This document shows, one piece after another, positions 35,208-44,817 of a DNA stretch of 64,000 nucleotides (position 1 is the stretch's first letter; each line of letters starts with the position of its first letter). Source of the DNA: Granulicella mallensis MP5ACTX8 (GTDB taxonomy: Bacteria; Acidobacteriota; Terriglobia; Terriglobales; Acidobacteriaceae); contig NC_016631.1 in the NCBI RefSeq assembly GCF_000178955.2, forward strand, positions 5,890,001 through 5,954,000. Direction: 5' to 3'. The translations under genes were made by a program, and so were the position numbers. A model generated the notes under the pieces. It was given only the letters and a program-made list of their open reading frames with translations, was not told the DNA's origin and did not search any database.

Positions 35208-35239
35208 TCACCAATCGGTTATATAACCGATTGGTGAAA
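35206..35239. promoter_or_regulatory. Perfect 34-bp palindromic operator
   Basis: Two 17-base arms, TTTCACCAATCGGTTAT and its exact reverse complement, meet without a spacer. It ends 4 bases before the arsR start codon and covers the transcription start region and the place where a ribosome site would be. It is the obvious binding site for the dimeric ArsR protein, giving autorepression. Confidence 0.85.
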
Positions 35240-35243
35240 TAAC

Positions 35244-35612
35244 ATGAACACTTCAAATCTGGACTCGACCTTCGCCGCCCTTGCCGATCCGACCCGGCGG
35301 GCCATCCTTGGGCGGCTGGCCCTGGGTGAAACCTCGGTCACGGAGCTGGCTGCTCCGTTCGAGATGAGCATGCCGGCTATCTCCAAGCACCTGAAGGTGC
35401 TGGAGCGGGCTGGGCTCATCGTCCGTGGACGCGAGGCCCAGTGGCGGCCCTGCAAGCTGCAGGCTGGACCGCTGCAGGACGCCTCCGTCTGGATCGATGA
35501 GTACCGGAAGTTCTGGGAACAAAGCTTCGACCGTCTCGACGACTATCTGAAGACCCTGCAAGACCCAACTTTGCAAGCTAAGGAGAAACATCCTGAGCAC
35601 AAGAGAAAGTAA
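35244..35612 (+). CDS. ArsR-family winged-helix repressor
   Basis: 122 aa: ADPTRRAILGRLALGETSVTELAAPFEMSMPAISKHLKVLERAGLIVRGREAQ is a standard ArsR winged helix-turn-helix split over residues about 14-64. No metal-binding Cys motif (ELCVCDL type) is present, so it belongs to the non-metal ArsR group that usually travels with an SRPBCC protein. That partner is the broken gene that follows. A perfect operator precedes it. Confidence 0.9.
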   Translation: MNTSNLDSTFAALADPTRRAILGRLALGETSVTELAAPFEMSMPAISKHLKVLERAGLIVRGREAQWRPCKLQAGPLQDASVWIDEYRKFWEQSFDRLDDYLKTLQDPTLQAKEKHPEHKRK

Positions 35613-35851
35613 CGCCGTAGCCGCCCTACCGTTTTCACTTCACGGTGTCGCCGCTGGACGGGGACGGCAACGCACTCTGCGAGAACTGGAACTCGGTGTT
35701 CTTTGCCGAGGTCGAGGGCGGCACCGAGGTCATTCTGGATGTGCATGTGATGAACTTCAGACCAGAGTTCGCACCGAATCTGAAGGGCATGCCCGCTGGA
35801 TGGAGCTCAAGCCTCGACCGGTTGGGCGAGCTGCTGAAGTCCGCATCGTGA
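35593..35851 (+). pseudogene. SRPBCC/AHSA1-domain gene with internal deletion
   Basis: Overlapping the arsR end, one frame gives an N-terminus typical of ArsR-linked AHSA1 proteins (STRESNAVAALP, with CTG instead of a usual start). From about 35621 another frame gives only the C-terminal half: YRFHFTVSPLDGDGN, NSVFFAEVEGGTEVIL, MPAGWSSSLDRLGELL. The missing middle (about 70 residues of the usual 150) and the frame change show a deletion. The C-terminal piece could be translated from GTG 35645, but without a full lipid/ligand-binding fold. Confidence 0.7.
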
Positions 35852-35913
35852 AGGACAAAGCATGTCCTTTGAGCGTATGAATATCACAACGTAAAGACCC
35901 TAAGGAGAGGACC

Positions 35914-36333
35914 ATGAATACGAATCTGCACCTTGTATTTCCGGGCACTTGTAACGAGGCGTTTGCGTTTTACGAGAAGACGTTCGGCACGAAGAGATTG
36001 CTGACGATGAAGTTTGGCGACGCACCCGCAGGCACCCCCGTCCCTGAGGATGCGAAGGACCTGATCATGCACACGGCGCTGCCTGTGGGCAGCGTGACGC
36101 TGATGGGCTGCGATGGACCTCCGGGACGTCCGGGGACTCCACTGGGCGGCTTCCAGATATCGGTGGACTCGACGGACCAGACCGAAGTGAAGCGGCTCTT
36201 TACCGAGCTCAGCAAGGATGGTTCTGTGCAGATGCCGTTGACGCCGACATTCTGGTCGCCGCTCTTTGGGATGCTGACGGATCGGTTCGGCGTGGGCGGG
36301 ATGGTGAGTGTGCCGGGGCCACAGCCGAGTTAA
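35914..36333 (+). CDS. VOC-superfamily (PhnB-like) protein
   Basis: 139 aa: LHLVFPGTCNEAFAFYEKTFG, then IMHTALPVGSVTLMGCD and a C-terminal FWSPLFGMLTDRFGVGGMVSV, the pattern of PhnB-like vicinal-oxygen-chelate proteins. AGGAGAGG lies upstream of the ATG. The trio ArsR, SRPBCC, PhnB-like VOC is a common arrangement; here the middle gene is broken. Substrate unknown: some relatives are annotated as ubiquinone methyltransferase-like, but there is no methyltransferase motif. Confidence 0.88.
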   Translation: MNTNLHLVFPGTCNEAFAFYEKTFGTKRLLTMKFGDAPAGTPVPEDAKDLIMHTALPVGSVTLMGCDGPPGRPGTPLGGFQISVDSTDQTEVKRLFTELSKDGSVQMPLTPTFWSPLFGMLTDRFGVGGMVSVPGPQPS

Positions 36334-36359
36334 CGATGGGTGATGAAACCGCCGTAATT

Positions 36360-36605
36360 TGAGCCCCGCAGGGGCGGCCTCATCATAGCCCAGGGTGATG
36401 ACGCAAAGCGCGCCACAAACATTTGCAGCGCGCTCTGCGTCAAGGGTTAACCCTGGGCTACGAAACCACCATAAAGGCAGAGCCCTGAAAGGGCGATCTA
36501 TCGAGGTTGCCTTGATAGGTCGCCCTTTCAGGGCTCTGCATCTTCTTTGCACTGTAACCCAGGGTTTCACCCTGGGCTATGATAGGCCGCCCCTTCGGGG
36601 CTGAG
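36360..36605. repeat. Compound hairpin repeat, family E copy 1
   Basis: Nested inverted repeats: AGCCCAGGGTGAT / TTAACCCTGGGCT, AGAGCCCTGAAAGGGCGA / TCGCCCTTTCAGGGCTCT, and TAACCCAGGG / CACCCTGGGCTA, closing with GCCGCCCCTTCGGGGCT. The whole stretch can fold into several strong stems. It lies between the convergent VOC and glucoamylase genes and could end transcription from both sides. Confidence 0.8.
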
Positions 36606-36627
36606 CTTTGTGCTACTGCTTAGTTTC

Positions 36628-39096
36628 TTACGACTTCGGCTTCATCGCCGCTGGTCCCTGCGGCAGAAGCTCCTCGTTGATATAGACCTCGCAGTTGCGG
36701 CCCAGCCAGTGATCGCTCTCCGGCCAGTACAGCGTGAAGATAATGCTCCCTGTCTGGTCGTGCGCCGTCTGGATGTCGACGAACGACCCCGGACGGCCAA
36801 CCACACGGGACTCGATCGAATTCTTCGTCTCCCAGTTATCCGTGGTGTAGACGACACGGAAGCGTTGCGCATCGAGAATGCGCAGCGTGCCACCCTGACA
36901 CATCGCGGAGATTGGCCTGCCGGTCTGGAAGATCTCCATGCGACTCTGGAACGTGCGCTTTTCCTTGGGAACCGCGTAACGCTCCTCGACGACCGAGATG
37001 CGGTCGAAGACCTTGCCGTCGGCGACCGAGCGCAGCAGCTTGACGTACTCGGCATGCGCCCAGACCAGCGGCTGCGCCGAGCCCGCCGAGCGGCCCAGGT
37101 ACATTCCCTCCGAGGGCAGATCGGCGTAGTCCCACACCTGCTCCGGCAGCATGCCGCCGATGGAGCTGAACTTCTCCAGCGCCGTCACGAACGAGGTGAC
37201 ATCCTTCCCTGCCGCGAGCTCGTAGTGCGCGCGCTCGCCGGTCAGGATCGGCCAGGCACGGCCCTGTCCCGAGCCGAGGTACGGGCCGCCGTCTTTCCGC
37301 TGACCGTAGCCGTCGTGGTTGTAGCGGCGCCAGCAAGCACCGTAGGGGGTGTCGATCTTCAGTACCGAGTCAACGACCTTCAGCGAGTCGATGATGAGTG
37401 GATCGTCCGCCCGGCGAACTCCGTAGCGAACCAGTTCGAGGAAGCCTGCGTCGATCACCTCGCGCGCCTCGAAGTCGAACCTCTCGCCCGGCTCGCGGTT
37501 ATTGAGGTGGACGGTGCCCGGAGGAATCTGCGGGTTGTGGAACGGCTCGCCCTCTGCCGGCGGACGGATACGCATGTAGTGATACGGGACGTCGGGCAGC
37601 AGCATGCCGCGGTTCGTCGTCGTCCACTCATCGAGATGCGCCTCGATCCAGTCGGCATAGTCCTCGAGGAAGGTACCGAGTTCGCGCGAGCCGTGCGCGA
37701 TGGCGATGTCCGCCGCGCAAACCAGCGCCGAGATGACCGCTGCCAGCGTCGAAGGCGAGTAGCCTGCATTCTCTTCCCAGCGCTCCTGCTGTGTGACCGG
37801 CGCATAGCGCACGAGGAACGCCGAGGCGTTCACCACGAAGGGGAAGATATCGAAGTTGCCGAGGCCGTCGGCCTTCCAGAGCCGCCACGCGAGGATGATC
37901 GGGAAAGCCACCTCGTCAAGCTGAATGCCCTGCCAGTAAGGAGTTCCATCGATCCAGAAGTTCTGTGCGAAGCCGCCGTCGGTATGCTGGGTGCAGGCGA
38001 GGTAGACCAGCGCGCGAAGCGCGGTATCGACGCGGCCGCAGGCCAGCATCGCCGTCGCCGACTGCACCATGTCACGCGTCCAGACCAGGTGATAACCGCC
38101 CAGGTCGGCATCGGATTTGGACGCTCCCCACGGGATCGAAGCCGACGCAATGAACGCGCCGGAGTAGGTCTTGTCCTCGTGCGTGAGAATGACGTTGTGT
38201 GAGACGCGCAGCAGCTTGCCGCCGTCGGTTGAGGCCTTCGCCAGACGCTCCGGGGACTCCACGCGCTGCCACTGCTGAATGAAGCGCTTGAGATGCGCGT
38301 CATACGGGGTGGCGAGCGTCTGCATCATGCCGGCGAGCGCGGAGTGATGACCATCTCCGAGCGCGATGGCGATCGTGAACTCGCGGTGTGTTGCTACCTC
38401 GATCTCGCCCATCATCGCGATGTTGCCATCGAGCGCCTGGCCGAACTGCCAGGCCATGTGCATGTGGGTGGAGAGATCCTGATAACCATCGCTGGCACCC
38501 ACGAAGCCGGAACTGGTGCGCGTGAATCCGCAGCTGGCCCCGAAGGCCAGCGAGACATTGTTCTTCCACGCCAGGATGCAGCGCTTGCCGGCGATGTCCA
38601 CCGATCGCGCCGAGTTCCCTGCACCGCCACCATCCAGGTGCGGAGCCAGCAGCGCATAGCACTTGAGCCGGGAGAGGATCGCTTCGTCGCCCTCGATCTT
38701 TACGTTCATCAGCACGACGGGATGATGGGGGTCGGTAATGAACTCCTTGGTCACCTTGTACCGTCCGCCGATATCGCTCGCTACGACGCGGACAGCCAGC
38801 GCGTCGTCGTCCACGTAGTGGAAGTCGTACTCGAAGTCGCGCTTCTCTTCATGGAAGAAGGTCTCTTCATCGGTGAAGAGCAGTTCCATGTCGCGCGTCT
38901 GCGGACGGTCGATCGTAGGGTAGTAGATCTCGTTCAGCGTGCCGTGCGAGGCCGTAAACCAGATCCTGCTGGAAGCCGCATAGGCCGTTGAAACCGCGTC
39001 TTTCTGGCTGGAAGTCCAGCGCGGTTCAAGTCCAGGCCTGCCGAAGGCTGGACCATCGTCATCCAGCCAGTGATACGTTCCGTCGAAGACGCTCAT
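36628..39096 (-). CDS. Glucoamylase (glycoside hydrolase family 15)
   Basis: 822 aa. The N-terminal super-beta-sandwich typical of bacterial GH15 starts with GRPGLEPRWTSSQKDAVSTAYAAS and NEIYYPTIDRPQ. The (alpha/alpha)6 catalytic barrel holds LGGYHLVWTRDMVQSATAML (near residue 330), YWQGIQLDEVAFPI with the likely acid, GPYLGSGQGRAWPILTGERAHYELAAG and MLPEQVWDYADLPSEG with the second carboxylate. These enzymes release glucose from alpha-1,4-linked ends. There is no signal peptide, so it probably acts on cytoplasmic glucans such as glycogen or maltodextrin, supplying glucose to the glk found upstream in this window. Confidence 0.92.
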   Translation of the reverse strand: MSVFDGTYHWLDDDGPAFGRPGLEPRWTSSQKDAVSTAYAASSRIWFTASHGTLNEIYYPTIDRPQTRDMELLFTDEETFFHEEKRDFEYDFHYVDDDALAVRVVASDIGGRYKVTKEFITDPHHPVVLMNVKIEGDEAILSRLKCYALLAPHLDGGGAGNSARSVDIAGKRCILAWKNNVSLAFGASCGFTRTSSGFVGASDGYQDLSTHMHMAWQFGQALDGNIAMMGEIEVATHREFTIAIALGDGHHSALAGMMQTLATPYDAHLKRFIQQWQRVESPERLAKASTDGGKLLRVSHNVILTHEDKTYSGAFIASASIPWGASKSDADLGGYHLVWTRDMVQSATAMLACGRVDTALRALVYLACTQHTDGGFAQNFWIDGTPYWQGIQLDEVAFPIILAWRLWKADGLGNFDIFPFVVNASAFLVRYAPVTQQERWEENAGYSPSTLAAVISALVCAADIAIAHGSRELGTFLEDYADWIEAHLDEWTTTNRGMLLPDVPYHYMRIRPPAEGEPFHNPQIPPGTVHLNNREPGERFDFEAREVIDAGFLELVRYGVRRADDPLIIDSLKVVDSVLKIDTPYGACWRRYNHDGYGQRKDGGPYLGSGQGRAWPILTGERAHYELAAGKDVTSFVTALEKFSSIGGMLPEQVWDYADLPSEGMYLGRSAGSAQPLVWAHAEYVKLLRSVADGKVFDRISVVEERYAVPKEKRTFQSRMEIFQTGRPISAMCQGGTLRILDAQRFRVVYTTDNWETKNSIESRVVGRPGSFVDIQTAHDQTGSIIFTLYWPESDHWLGRNCEVYINEELLPQGPAAMKPKS

Positions 39097-39194
39097 GGTG
39101 AATATGAGAGCACAAAAGTGGGAATAAAGTTACGGGTTTTCAGCCGGGCAAGATTCGCGGGTGTAATTTGCGGGCCGTCTTCTTGATCCATTCA

Positions 39195-39356
39195 CAAAAT
39201 TGTCATCTCGACCGGAGGCGCGCTTTTGCGCCGCAGTGGAGAGACCTGCAGTTTGTTCGCGCGGGCGAAAATAATTGCAGCTACCTGCAAGCTGCAGGTC
39301 TCTCCACTGCGCATCACGATAAAACCATGATGCTCCGGTCGAGATGACAATTTTGG
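39195..39356. repeat. Long inverted-repeat element, family D
   Basis: Left arm AATTGTCATCTCGACCGGAG then GCAGTGGAGAGACCTGCAG (39196-39252); right arm CTGCAGGTCTCTCCACTGC then CTCCGGTCGAGATGACAATT (39293-39354). Same general design as families A-C (outer GTCAT box) but different core. It lies in the gene-free stretch 39097-39519, between divergent glucoamylase and superoxide dismutase; the remaining 160 bases before sod show no clear promoter. Confidence 0.8.
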
Positions 39357-39519
39357 GGTGGCACAAGCGAAGAAGCTGGTGCCTGCGACCGGAATTTCAC
39401 GTCCACTGCCGTCGCGGGTGTAAGCTCAACGATGTTGCGCCGCGTATTGCGGCGCGTGCATCCAACCACCAGAGCGAGGCTCTGCGCCTCCGCAAACCGA
39501 ACATAAGGAGCAACTCACC

Positions 39520-40131
39520 GTGGCCTTCGAACTTCCTCCCCTTCCCTACGACTATGCCGCTCTCGAGCCGACCATCGACGAAGCGACGATGAAGCTGCAC
39601 CACGACAAGCACCATCAGACGTACGTCACCAACCTGAATGGCGCGGTCGAAAAGCACCCTGACCTGGGCAAAAAGACACCTGAAGAACTCATCAAGGACC
39701 TGGACAGCATTCCCGAAGACGTGCGCGGTGTCGTCCGCAACAACGGCGGCGGACACGTCAACCACACCATGTTCTGGCAGATCATGGGACCGAACGGCGG
39801 CGGCGAGCCGACGGGCGAAATCGCAGCCCAGATCAAGGCAGACTTCGGTTCGTTCGAGGACTTCAAGAAGAAGTTCAACGAGACGACCGCCAAGCAGTTC
39901 GGCTCCGGCTGGGGCTGGCTGGTATTCAAGGGCGGCAAGCTGGAGATCGTGACCACCGCGAACCAGGACAATCCGCTGTCGCAGGGTCTGTACCCGATCC
40001 TCGGCAACGACGTCTGGGAGCACGCCTATTACCTGAAGTATCAAAACAAGCGTCCTGATTACCTCGCGGCCTGGTGGAACGTCATCAACTGGGCAGAGGT
40101 CAACAAGCGCTTCGAGCACGCGAAGAAGTAG
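39520..40131 (+). CDS. sodA: Superoxide dismutase, Fe/Mn family
   Basis: 203 aa starting at GTG 39520, with AAGGAG 9 bases upstream. All four metal ligands are seen: His27, His82, Asp164 and His168 (DVWEHAYY). No signal peptide, so cytoplasmic. It disproportionates superoxide to oxygen and peroxide. Motif [10 protein letters not shown] before the third block fits the Fe/Mn type; iron versus manganese cannot be decided from sequence alone. A strong terminator follows. Confidence 0.95.
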   Translation: MAFELPPLPYDYAALEPTIDEATMKLHHDKHHQTYVTNLNGAVEKHPDLGKKTPEELIKDLDSIPEDVRGVVRNNGGGHVNHTMFWQIMGPNGGGEPTGEIAAQIKADFGSFEDFKKKFNETTAKQFGSGWGWLVFKGGKLEIVTTANQDNPLSQGLYPILGNDVWEHAYYLKYQNKRPDYLAAWWNVINWAEVNKRFEHAKK

Positions 40132-40146
40132 TTTTTGTCTGGATGG

Positions 40147-40182
40147 ACACGAGGCCGCCTTTGGCGGCCTCGTGTGTTTTGT
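40147..40182 (+). terminator. Rho-independent terminator of sod
   Basis: A 13-bp GC-rich stem (ACACGAGGCCGCC / GGCGGCCTCGTGT) with a TTT loop and a following GTTTTGTTGTT tract, 16 bases after the stop. Confidence 0.9.
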
Positions 40183-40303
40183 TGTTCTGGCCCCCAACCT
40201 TGTGGGCTTTTCAGGTCCGAATCCCAGCCACAATAAATCCCGCCTAAGCCAACTATCCAGTGCATCGGCTTGTTACGATCACCGAGAAACTGGAGATACT
40301 ACT

Positions 40304-40594
40304 ATGCTGCTGGATATCGCATTGAAAACCGACTACGGCTCAAAGACTAGACACCAGAGCTATTTTGAACTGGGCTCTGCGGACGGTCGTGAACCACGAC
40401 TCACCTTCAAAATCGTCGATACCGATCCACGCTTCCAGTTGGTACTTCTCATGCTACGGCGCATGAAAGGTGACCCTGGCTTTGTCGATCTTGAAGACAG
40501 CTCTATCTTCAGCTGGGTGCAGCTCGCCGGACACAAATGGATTGGGGCTTTCGACTTGGATCATGAGGATATCGCTGCGTTGAGCGGACGTTGA
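40304..40594 (+). CDS. Hypothetical protein upstream of HigA-like antitoxin
   Basis: 96 aa from ATG 40304 (TGGAG upstream); the frame is open to 40172 but that part overlaps the sod terminator. It is a soluble protein with no signal, with blocks YFELGSADGREPRLTFKIVD, FQLVLLMLRRMKGDPGF and FSWVQLAGHKWIGAFDLDHEDIAAL. It ends 42 bases before the HigA-like gene, in the place where a toxin normally sits, but it does not look like HigB/RelE (no RelE-type basic catalytic block). I do not recognise the family. Confidence 0.65.
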   Translation: MLLDIALKTDYGSKTRHQSYFELGSADGREPRLTFKIVDTDPRFQLVLLMLRRMKGDPGFVDLEDSSIFSWVQLAGHKWIGAFDLDHEDIAALSGR

Positions 40595-40636
40595 TTTGGT
40601 CGACTATGAGGATTATCACTAGAAAGGTTCCGCTTT

Positions 40637-40936
40637 ATGATGAAAAACCCCTGCCACCCGGGCGAATTACTGGAAGACAGCTTCGGGAAAGACGGTCTCA
40701 ATATCTCTATTGCCGAAGCGGCACGCCACCTTGGGGTTGCACGCGTCACCTTGTCACGCGTCGTAAATACTCGTGCCTCTGTGAGCCCTGATCTAGCGGT
40801 CAGGCTGGAACGAGCTGGCCTGAGCACAGCCCGTCTCTGGCTGGCGGTTCAATCTGCTTATGATCTGAGCCAGGCGCTGAAGCGTAAACAGCCGAAGATC
40901 ATTCCATTCCAGATACAGGGCAAGAAGGCGGCATAG
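40637..40936 (+). CDS. higA: HigA-family antitoxin / XRE-type regulator
   Basis: 99 aa with the HigA opening NPCHPGELLEDSF and a helix-turn-helix (ISIAEAARHLGVARVTLSRVVNTRASVSPDLAVRLERAG, split over residues about 23-61), then TARLWLAVQSAYDLSQAL. HigA proteins bind their own promoter and neutralise the HigB ribonuclease. No HigB is visible on either side. AGAAAGG precedes the ATG. Confidence 0.88.
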   Translation: MMKNPCHPGELLEDSFGKDGLNISIAEAARHLGVARVTLSRVVNTRASVSPDLAVRLERAGLSTARLWLAVQSAYDLSQALKRKQPKIIPFQIQGKKAA

Positions 40937-40999
40937 GACAACACAGTCCTTGTGATTTGTAGGGAGAGCGGCTTTACCCCCCTTGGTTACGGGATGAAA

Positions 41000-41105
41000 T
41001 GGTGACTCGACCTATTAGGTCGGGCCTTCAGCCCTCTACTTTTGGCGGGTTCGGAACCCAGGGCTACGCCCTGGGCTGGTATGGCGTCGCCCCTTCGGGG
41101 CTCAG
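41000..41105. repeat. Compound hairpin repeat, family E copy 2
   Basis: Contains CGACCTATTAGGTCG, CCCAGGGCTACGCCCTGGG and GCCCCTTCGGGGC hairpins, the same modules (CCTGGGCT, CGCCCCTTCGGGGCT) as the element at 36360-36605. It occupies the 292-base gap between the converging higA and typA genes. Confidence 0.75.
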
Positions 41106-41176
41106 TTCTATGCAGGTTTTCTACGTCGTGCCTTTTCCACCAGACAATCTCCACCAAGCAACGGCAACGACCAAAA

Positions 41177-41212
41177 ACAACAAAGCCCTCCAGACGGAGG
41201 GTTTTGTTGTTT
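41177..41212. terminator. Bidirectional terminator between higA and typA
   Basis: A stem AACAACAAAGCCCTCC / GGAGGGTTTTGTTGTT with loop AGAC; A-rich on one side and T-rich on the other, so it can stop transcription in both directions. It lies 16 bases from the typA stop. Confidence 0.8.
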
Positions 41213-41228
41213 GCTGAAGGAAGAGCAG

Positions 41229-43067
41229 TTACTCGGGTTGAGCGCCGCTGCGGTTGCCCTTGGGACGGCGGTTCGCCTGCAGCACCTTCTTGCGCATGCG
41301 CAGCGACTTGGGCGTGACCTCGACCAGCTCGTCGTCCGCGATGAACTCGATCGACTGCTCGAGCGTGAGCACCTTGAAGGGCACCAGGCGGACAGCGTCG
41401 TCGGAGCCCGAAGCGCGCATGTTGGTGAGCTTCTTCTCGCGGACGCAGTTGACGTCGAGATCGTTGTCGCGGGAGTGCTCACCGATGAGCATGCCCTCGT
41501 AGACCTCAACACCGTCGCCCAGGAAGAGAACGCCGCGCTCCTGGATGCCGTCCAGCGCATACAGAGTCGTAACGCCCTGGCGGTCCGAGATCAGAGCGCC
41601 CGAAGGACGCTGCGGAATCTCGCCTGTGTAGGGGATATAGTCGCCGGCGATGGAGTTCATGACGATGGTGCCGCGAGTCTCGGTGAGCATTTCGTTGCGC
41701 AGGCCGATAAGACCGCGCGACGGAACCTTGAACTCCATACGGACACGGCCTGAACCGTGGTTCGCCATCTTGACCATCTCGCCTTTTCTCGGCCCGAGGC
41801 GCTCAATCACGGTTCCAACGAAGCTCTCAGGGATATCGATGGTCAGAATCTCGGAGGGCTCCATGAGCTGGTCGTTGATGCGCTTGGTGACGATCTGCGG
41901 ACGCGAGACCATCAGCTCAAAGCCTTCGCGGCGCATCATTTCGATGAGCACGGAGAGCTGGAGCTCGCCACGGCCGAGCACCTTGAAGTTATCCGGGGTG
42001 CCGGTATCTTCCACGCGGATGGAGACGTTGGTGAGCAGCTCCTTTTCGAGGCGCTCCTTGATGTTGCGCGAGGTGACCAGCTTGCCTTCGCGGCCGGCGA
42101 ACGGGCCGTTGTTGACCGAGAAGACGATGGCGATGGTCGGCTCATCGATCTTGATGGTCGGCAGCGGCTTGGGGTTCTCGAGCGCGCAGAAGCTCTCGCC
42201 GATGGTGATGGCGGGGATACCGGCGACGGCGATGATGTCGCCGACTTCGGTCACTTCGGTGTCTGTGCGCTTGAGGCCGTTGAAGGTGAAGAGCTTGGTG
42301 ATCTTCACGGTCTGGAGCGTGCCGTCGATGCGGGAGAGGTTGACTTCCTCGCCGGCCTTGAGCGTGCCGTTGAAGACGCGGCAGATCGCGAGGCGTCCGA
42401 GGTAATCGGAGTAGTCGAGGTTGGTGACCAGCACCTGGAGGTCGCCATCCGGCGTGCCGGTGGCGGGAGGAATGGTCTTGAAGATGAGCTCGAAGAGCGG
42501 CTGCAGGTCGGTGCCCGGGACGGCGAGGTCCATGGTCGCGGTGCCGGCCTTGCCGTTGGTGTAGATGACCGGGAACTCGAGGACGCTGTCGTCGGCATCG
42601 AGGTCGATGAAGAGGTCATAGACCTCGTTCAGCACTTCCTGGGGACGAGCATCGGGACGGTCGATCTTGTTGATAACAAGGATCGGGGTCAGCTTGGCTT
42701 CAAGCGCCTTCGAGAGCACGTAGCGCGTCTGGGGCAGGGGGCCTTCGCTGGCGTCCACGAGCAGGACGACGCCGTCGACCATCTTGAGCGCGCGCTCCAC
42801 CTCGCCGCCGAAGTCGGCGTGGCCGGGGGTATCGACGATGTTGATCTTGGAGTCGTGATACTGGATCGCCGTGTTCTTGGCGAGAATGGTGATACCACGC
42901 TCTTTTTCAAGATCGTTCGAGTCCATGACGCGCTCGGCAACAGCCTCGTTGGCGCGGAAGGTGCCGCTCTGGCGCAGCATGGCGTCGACCAACGTGGTCT
43001 TGCCGTGATCGACGTGGGCAATAATGGCGATGTTACGGATGGCTTGGGCGGTCGTTGGGGTGCTCAC
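41229..43067 (-). CDS. typA: Ribosome-associated GTPase TypA/BipA
   Basis: 612 aa, usual length. GTPase motifs: [10 protein letters not shown] (17-26), [31 protein letters not shown]. The EF-G-like domains II, III and V follow, then the BipA-specific C-terminal part ([43 protein letters not shown]). It binds the ribosome near the A-site and helps 50S assembly and growth under stress. A long gap with no gene (43068-43323) separates it from the divergent gene next door. Confidence 0.96.
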   Translation of the reverse strand: MSTPTTAQAIRNIAIIAHVDHGKTTLVDAMLRQSGTFRANEAVAERVMDSNDLEKERGITILAKNTAIQYHDSKINIVDTPGHADFGGEVERALKMVDGVVLLVDASEGPLPQTRYVLSKALEAKLTPILVINKIDRPDARPQEVLNEVYDLFIDLDADDSVLEFPVIYTNGKAGTATMDLAVPGTDLQPLFELIFKTIPPATGTPDGDLQVLVTNLDYSDYLGRLAICRVFNGTLKAGEEVNLSRIDGTLQTVKITKLFTFNGLKRTDTEVTEVGDIIAVAGIPAITIGESFCALENPKPLPTIKIDEPTIAIVFSVNNGPFAGREGKLVTSRNIKERLEKELLTNVSIRVEDTGTPDNFKVLGRGELQLSVLIEMMRREGFELMVSRPQIVTKRINDQLMEPSEILTIDIPESFVGTVIERLGPRKGEMVKMANHGSGRVRMEFKVPSRGLIGLRNEMLTETRGTIVMNSIAGDYIPYTGEIPQRPSGALISDRQGVTTLYALDGIQERGVLFLGDGVEVYEGMLIGEHSRDNDLDVNCVREKKLTNMRASGSDDAVRLVPFKVLTLEQSIEFIADDELVEVTPKSLRMRKKVLQANRRPKGNRSGAQPE

Positions 43068-43323
43068 TTGGAGAGGGCTTTCCTGTTCTGATCAGACTGA
43101 ATATCGGTTTTAGGGAGCTGGACGCACACGTGGAAGAAGGTGCAGGCCTTCACGGCTCCGAAATTGGGTGAAAAGCGCGTCGCTTCCAGTTTACCGCATG
43201 GCGACAGTTGTAGTGAAAAGATTGGGTTAAGACGTATTTTACCGGAATGCCCCCTTTTGCCGGGGCGGAAGCGGCATCAACGAGGCATAAAGGGCCCGCC
43301 TCGTGCCCTATACTGAGGGGCAC

Positions 43324-44799
43324 ATGGACAAGGTTGCGCCCGATACTCCACTTCGCCCCCTCGAACTCGCAGCTTTGAAGAACTACAAGCTTGACCATGC
43401 GTACGACGAGATGTTCTCCGGCTCGGAGACCCTGCATGAGCACTACGAGCCGCTGCTGAGCCACCTGGCCGCGCTGCCGCCGGAAGAGATGCAGCGCCGC
43501 AAGCAGGCCGCTGACCTCAGCTTTCTCAACCAGGGCATCACCTTCACCGTCTATGGACGCGACGAAGGCACCGAGCGCATCTTTCCCTACGACCTGCTGC
43601 CGCGCATCATCACCAGCGCCGAGTGGGCGACCGTGGAACGCGGCCTGACCCAGCGGATCACCGCGCTCAACCTCTTCCTCAAGGACATCTATAACGAGGG
43701 CCGCATCCTGAAGGACGGCATCGTTCCGCGCGAGCTCGTCTACTCCTGCCCGCAGTTCCGCCGCCAGATGTGCGGCCTGCAGGTTCCGCGCAACGTCTAT
43801 ATCGCCGTCTGCGGAACCGATTTGATCCGCCTCGAAAACGGCGACTTCGCGGTGCTCGAAGATAATCTGCGCGTGCCCTCGGGAGTGAGCTACATGCTCA
43901 CCAACCGGCGCGTGATGAAGCGCATCTTCCCGCAGCTCTTCCGCAGCTACAACGTGCGGCCGATCGAGCACTACACGCAGGTGCTGCTGAGCACGCTGCG
44001 CTCGCTTTCTCCCGAGGGAAGACCGGAGCCGAACATCGTCCTGCTCTCGCCGGGCGTCTTCAACTCCGCCTACTTCGAGCACGCTTACCTCGCGCGCCAG
44101 ATGGGCATCGAGCTCGTCGAAGGTCGCGATCTCGTGGTTCACGACAATGTCTGCTACATGCGCACCACCAGCGGGCTGAGACGCGTAGATGTCATCTATC
44201 GGCGCGTGGACGATGACTTCATCGACCCGCTGGCCTTCCGCTCCGACTCCATGCTCGGTGTCGCCGGGCTCTTCAATGCGTATCGGGCGGGCAATGTGAC
44301 GCTGTCCAATGCCTTCGGCACCGGAGTCGCCGATGACAAGGCAATCTATGCGTATGTGCCGGACATCATCCGCTACTACCTGAGCGAAGAGCCGGTGCTG
44401 AACAATATCGAGACCTTCCTTTGTGCGCGGGATAAAGACCGCCAGCATGTGCTGGCAAACCTCGACAAGCTCGTGGTCAAGGCGGTGGGAGAGTCAGGCG
44501 GCTACGGCATGCTGATCGGCCCGCACTCTACGGCCAAGGAGCGCAAGGATTTTGCCGACCGCATCAACGCCAATCCACGCAACTATATCGCGCAGCCAAC
44601 GATCAGCTTTTCGCGCGCGCCGTGTCTGATCGGCGATGAGCTTGAGCCGCGCCACGTCGATCTGCGGCCTTACGTGCTCTACGGCGACAAGGTCACCATC
44701 GTCCCCGGCGGGCTTACGCGCGTTGCGCTCACGCGGGGCTCGCTGGTGGTGAATAGTTCACAGGGCGGTGGCAGTAAGGATACTTGGGTGCTGAGCTAG
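43324..44799 (+). CDS. Circularly permuted ATP-grasp protein (DUF404/DUF407)
   Basis: 491 aa from ATG 43324 (GAGGGG upstream; a GTG at 43303 is in frame). Blocks seen: [41 protein letters not shown], the ATP-binding [20 protein letters not shown], then [44 protein letters not shown] and [15 protein letters not shown]. Family members pair with alpha-E and transglutaminase-like proteins, as found 1.5 kb downstream; a peptide-ligation role has been proposed for such sets, substrate unknown. A repeat element and a nucleoside-hydrolase-like gene separate it from its partners here. Confidence 0.92.
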   Translation: MDKVAPDTPLRPLELAALKNYKLDHAYDEMFSGSETLHEHYEPLLSHLAALPPEEMQRRKQAADLSFLNQGITFTVYGRDEGTERIFPYDLLPRIITSAEWATVERGLTQRITALNLFLKDIYNEGRILKDGIVPRELVYSCPQFRRQMCGLQVPRNVYIAVCGTDLIRLENGDFAVLEDNLRVPSGVSYMLTNRRVMKRIFPQLFRSYNVRPIEHYTQVLLSTLRSLSPEGRPEPNIVLLSPGVFNSAYFEHAYLARQMGIELVEGRDLVVHDNVCYMRTTSGLRRVDVIYRRVDDDFIDPLAFRSDSMLGVAGLFNAYRAGNVTLSNAFGTGVADDKAIYAYVPDIIRYYLSEEPVLNNIETFLCARDKDRQHVLANLDKLVVKAVGESGGYGMLIGPHSTAKERKDFADRINANPRNYIAQPTISFSRAPCLIGDELEPRHVDLRPYVLYGDKVTIVPGGLTRVALTRGSLVVNSSQGGGSKDTWVLS

Positions 44800-44817
44800 T
44801 AGCGCGAGCAGAGGAAG

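Noticed and set aside
36610-38202. 530-codon plus-strand frame opposite the glucoamylase
   Set aside because: Antisense shadow of GH15; no start signal and no family features.
41757-43091. 444-codon plus-strand frame opposite typA
   Set aside because: Antisense shadow of a certain gene, rich in Asp/Glu/Val/Leu as expected from reversed codons.
43150-44448. 432-codon minus-strand frame opposite the ATP-grasp gene
   Set aside because: Antisense shadow; the plus-strand protein carries all conserved blocks.
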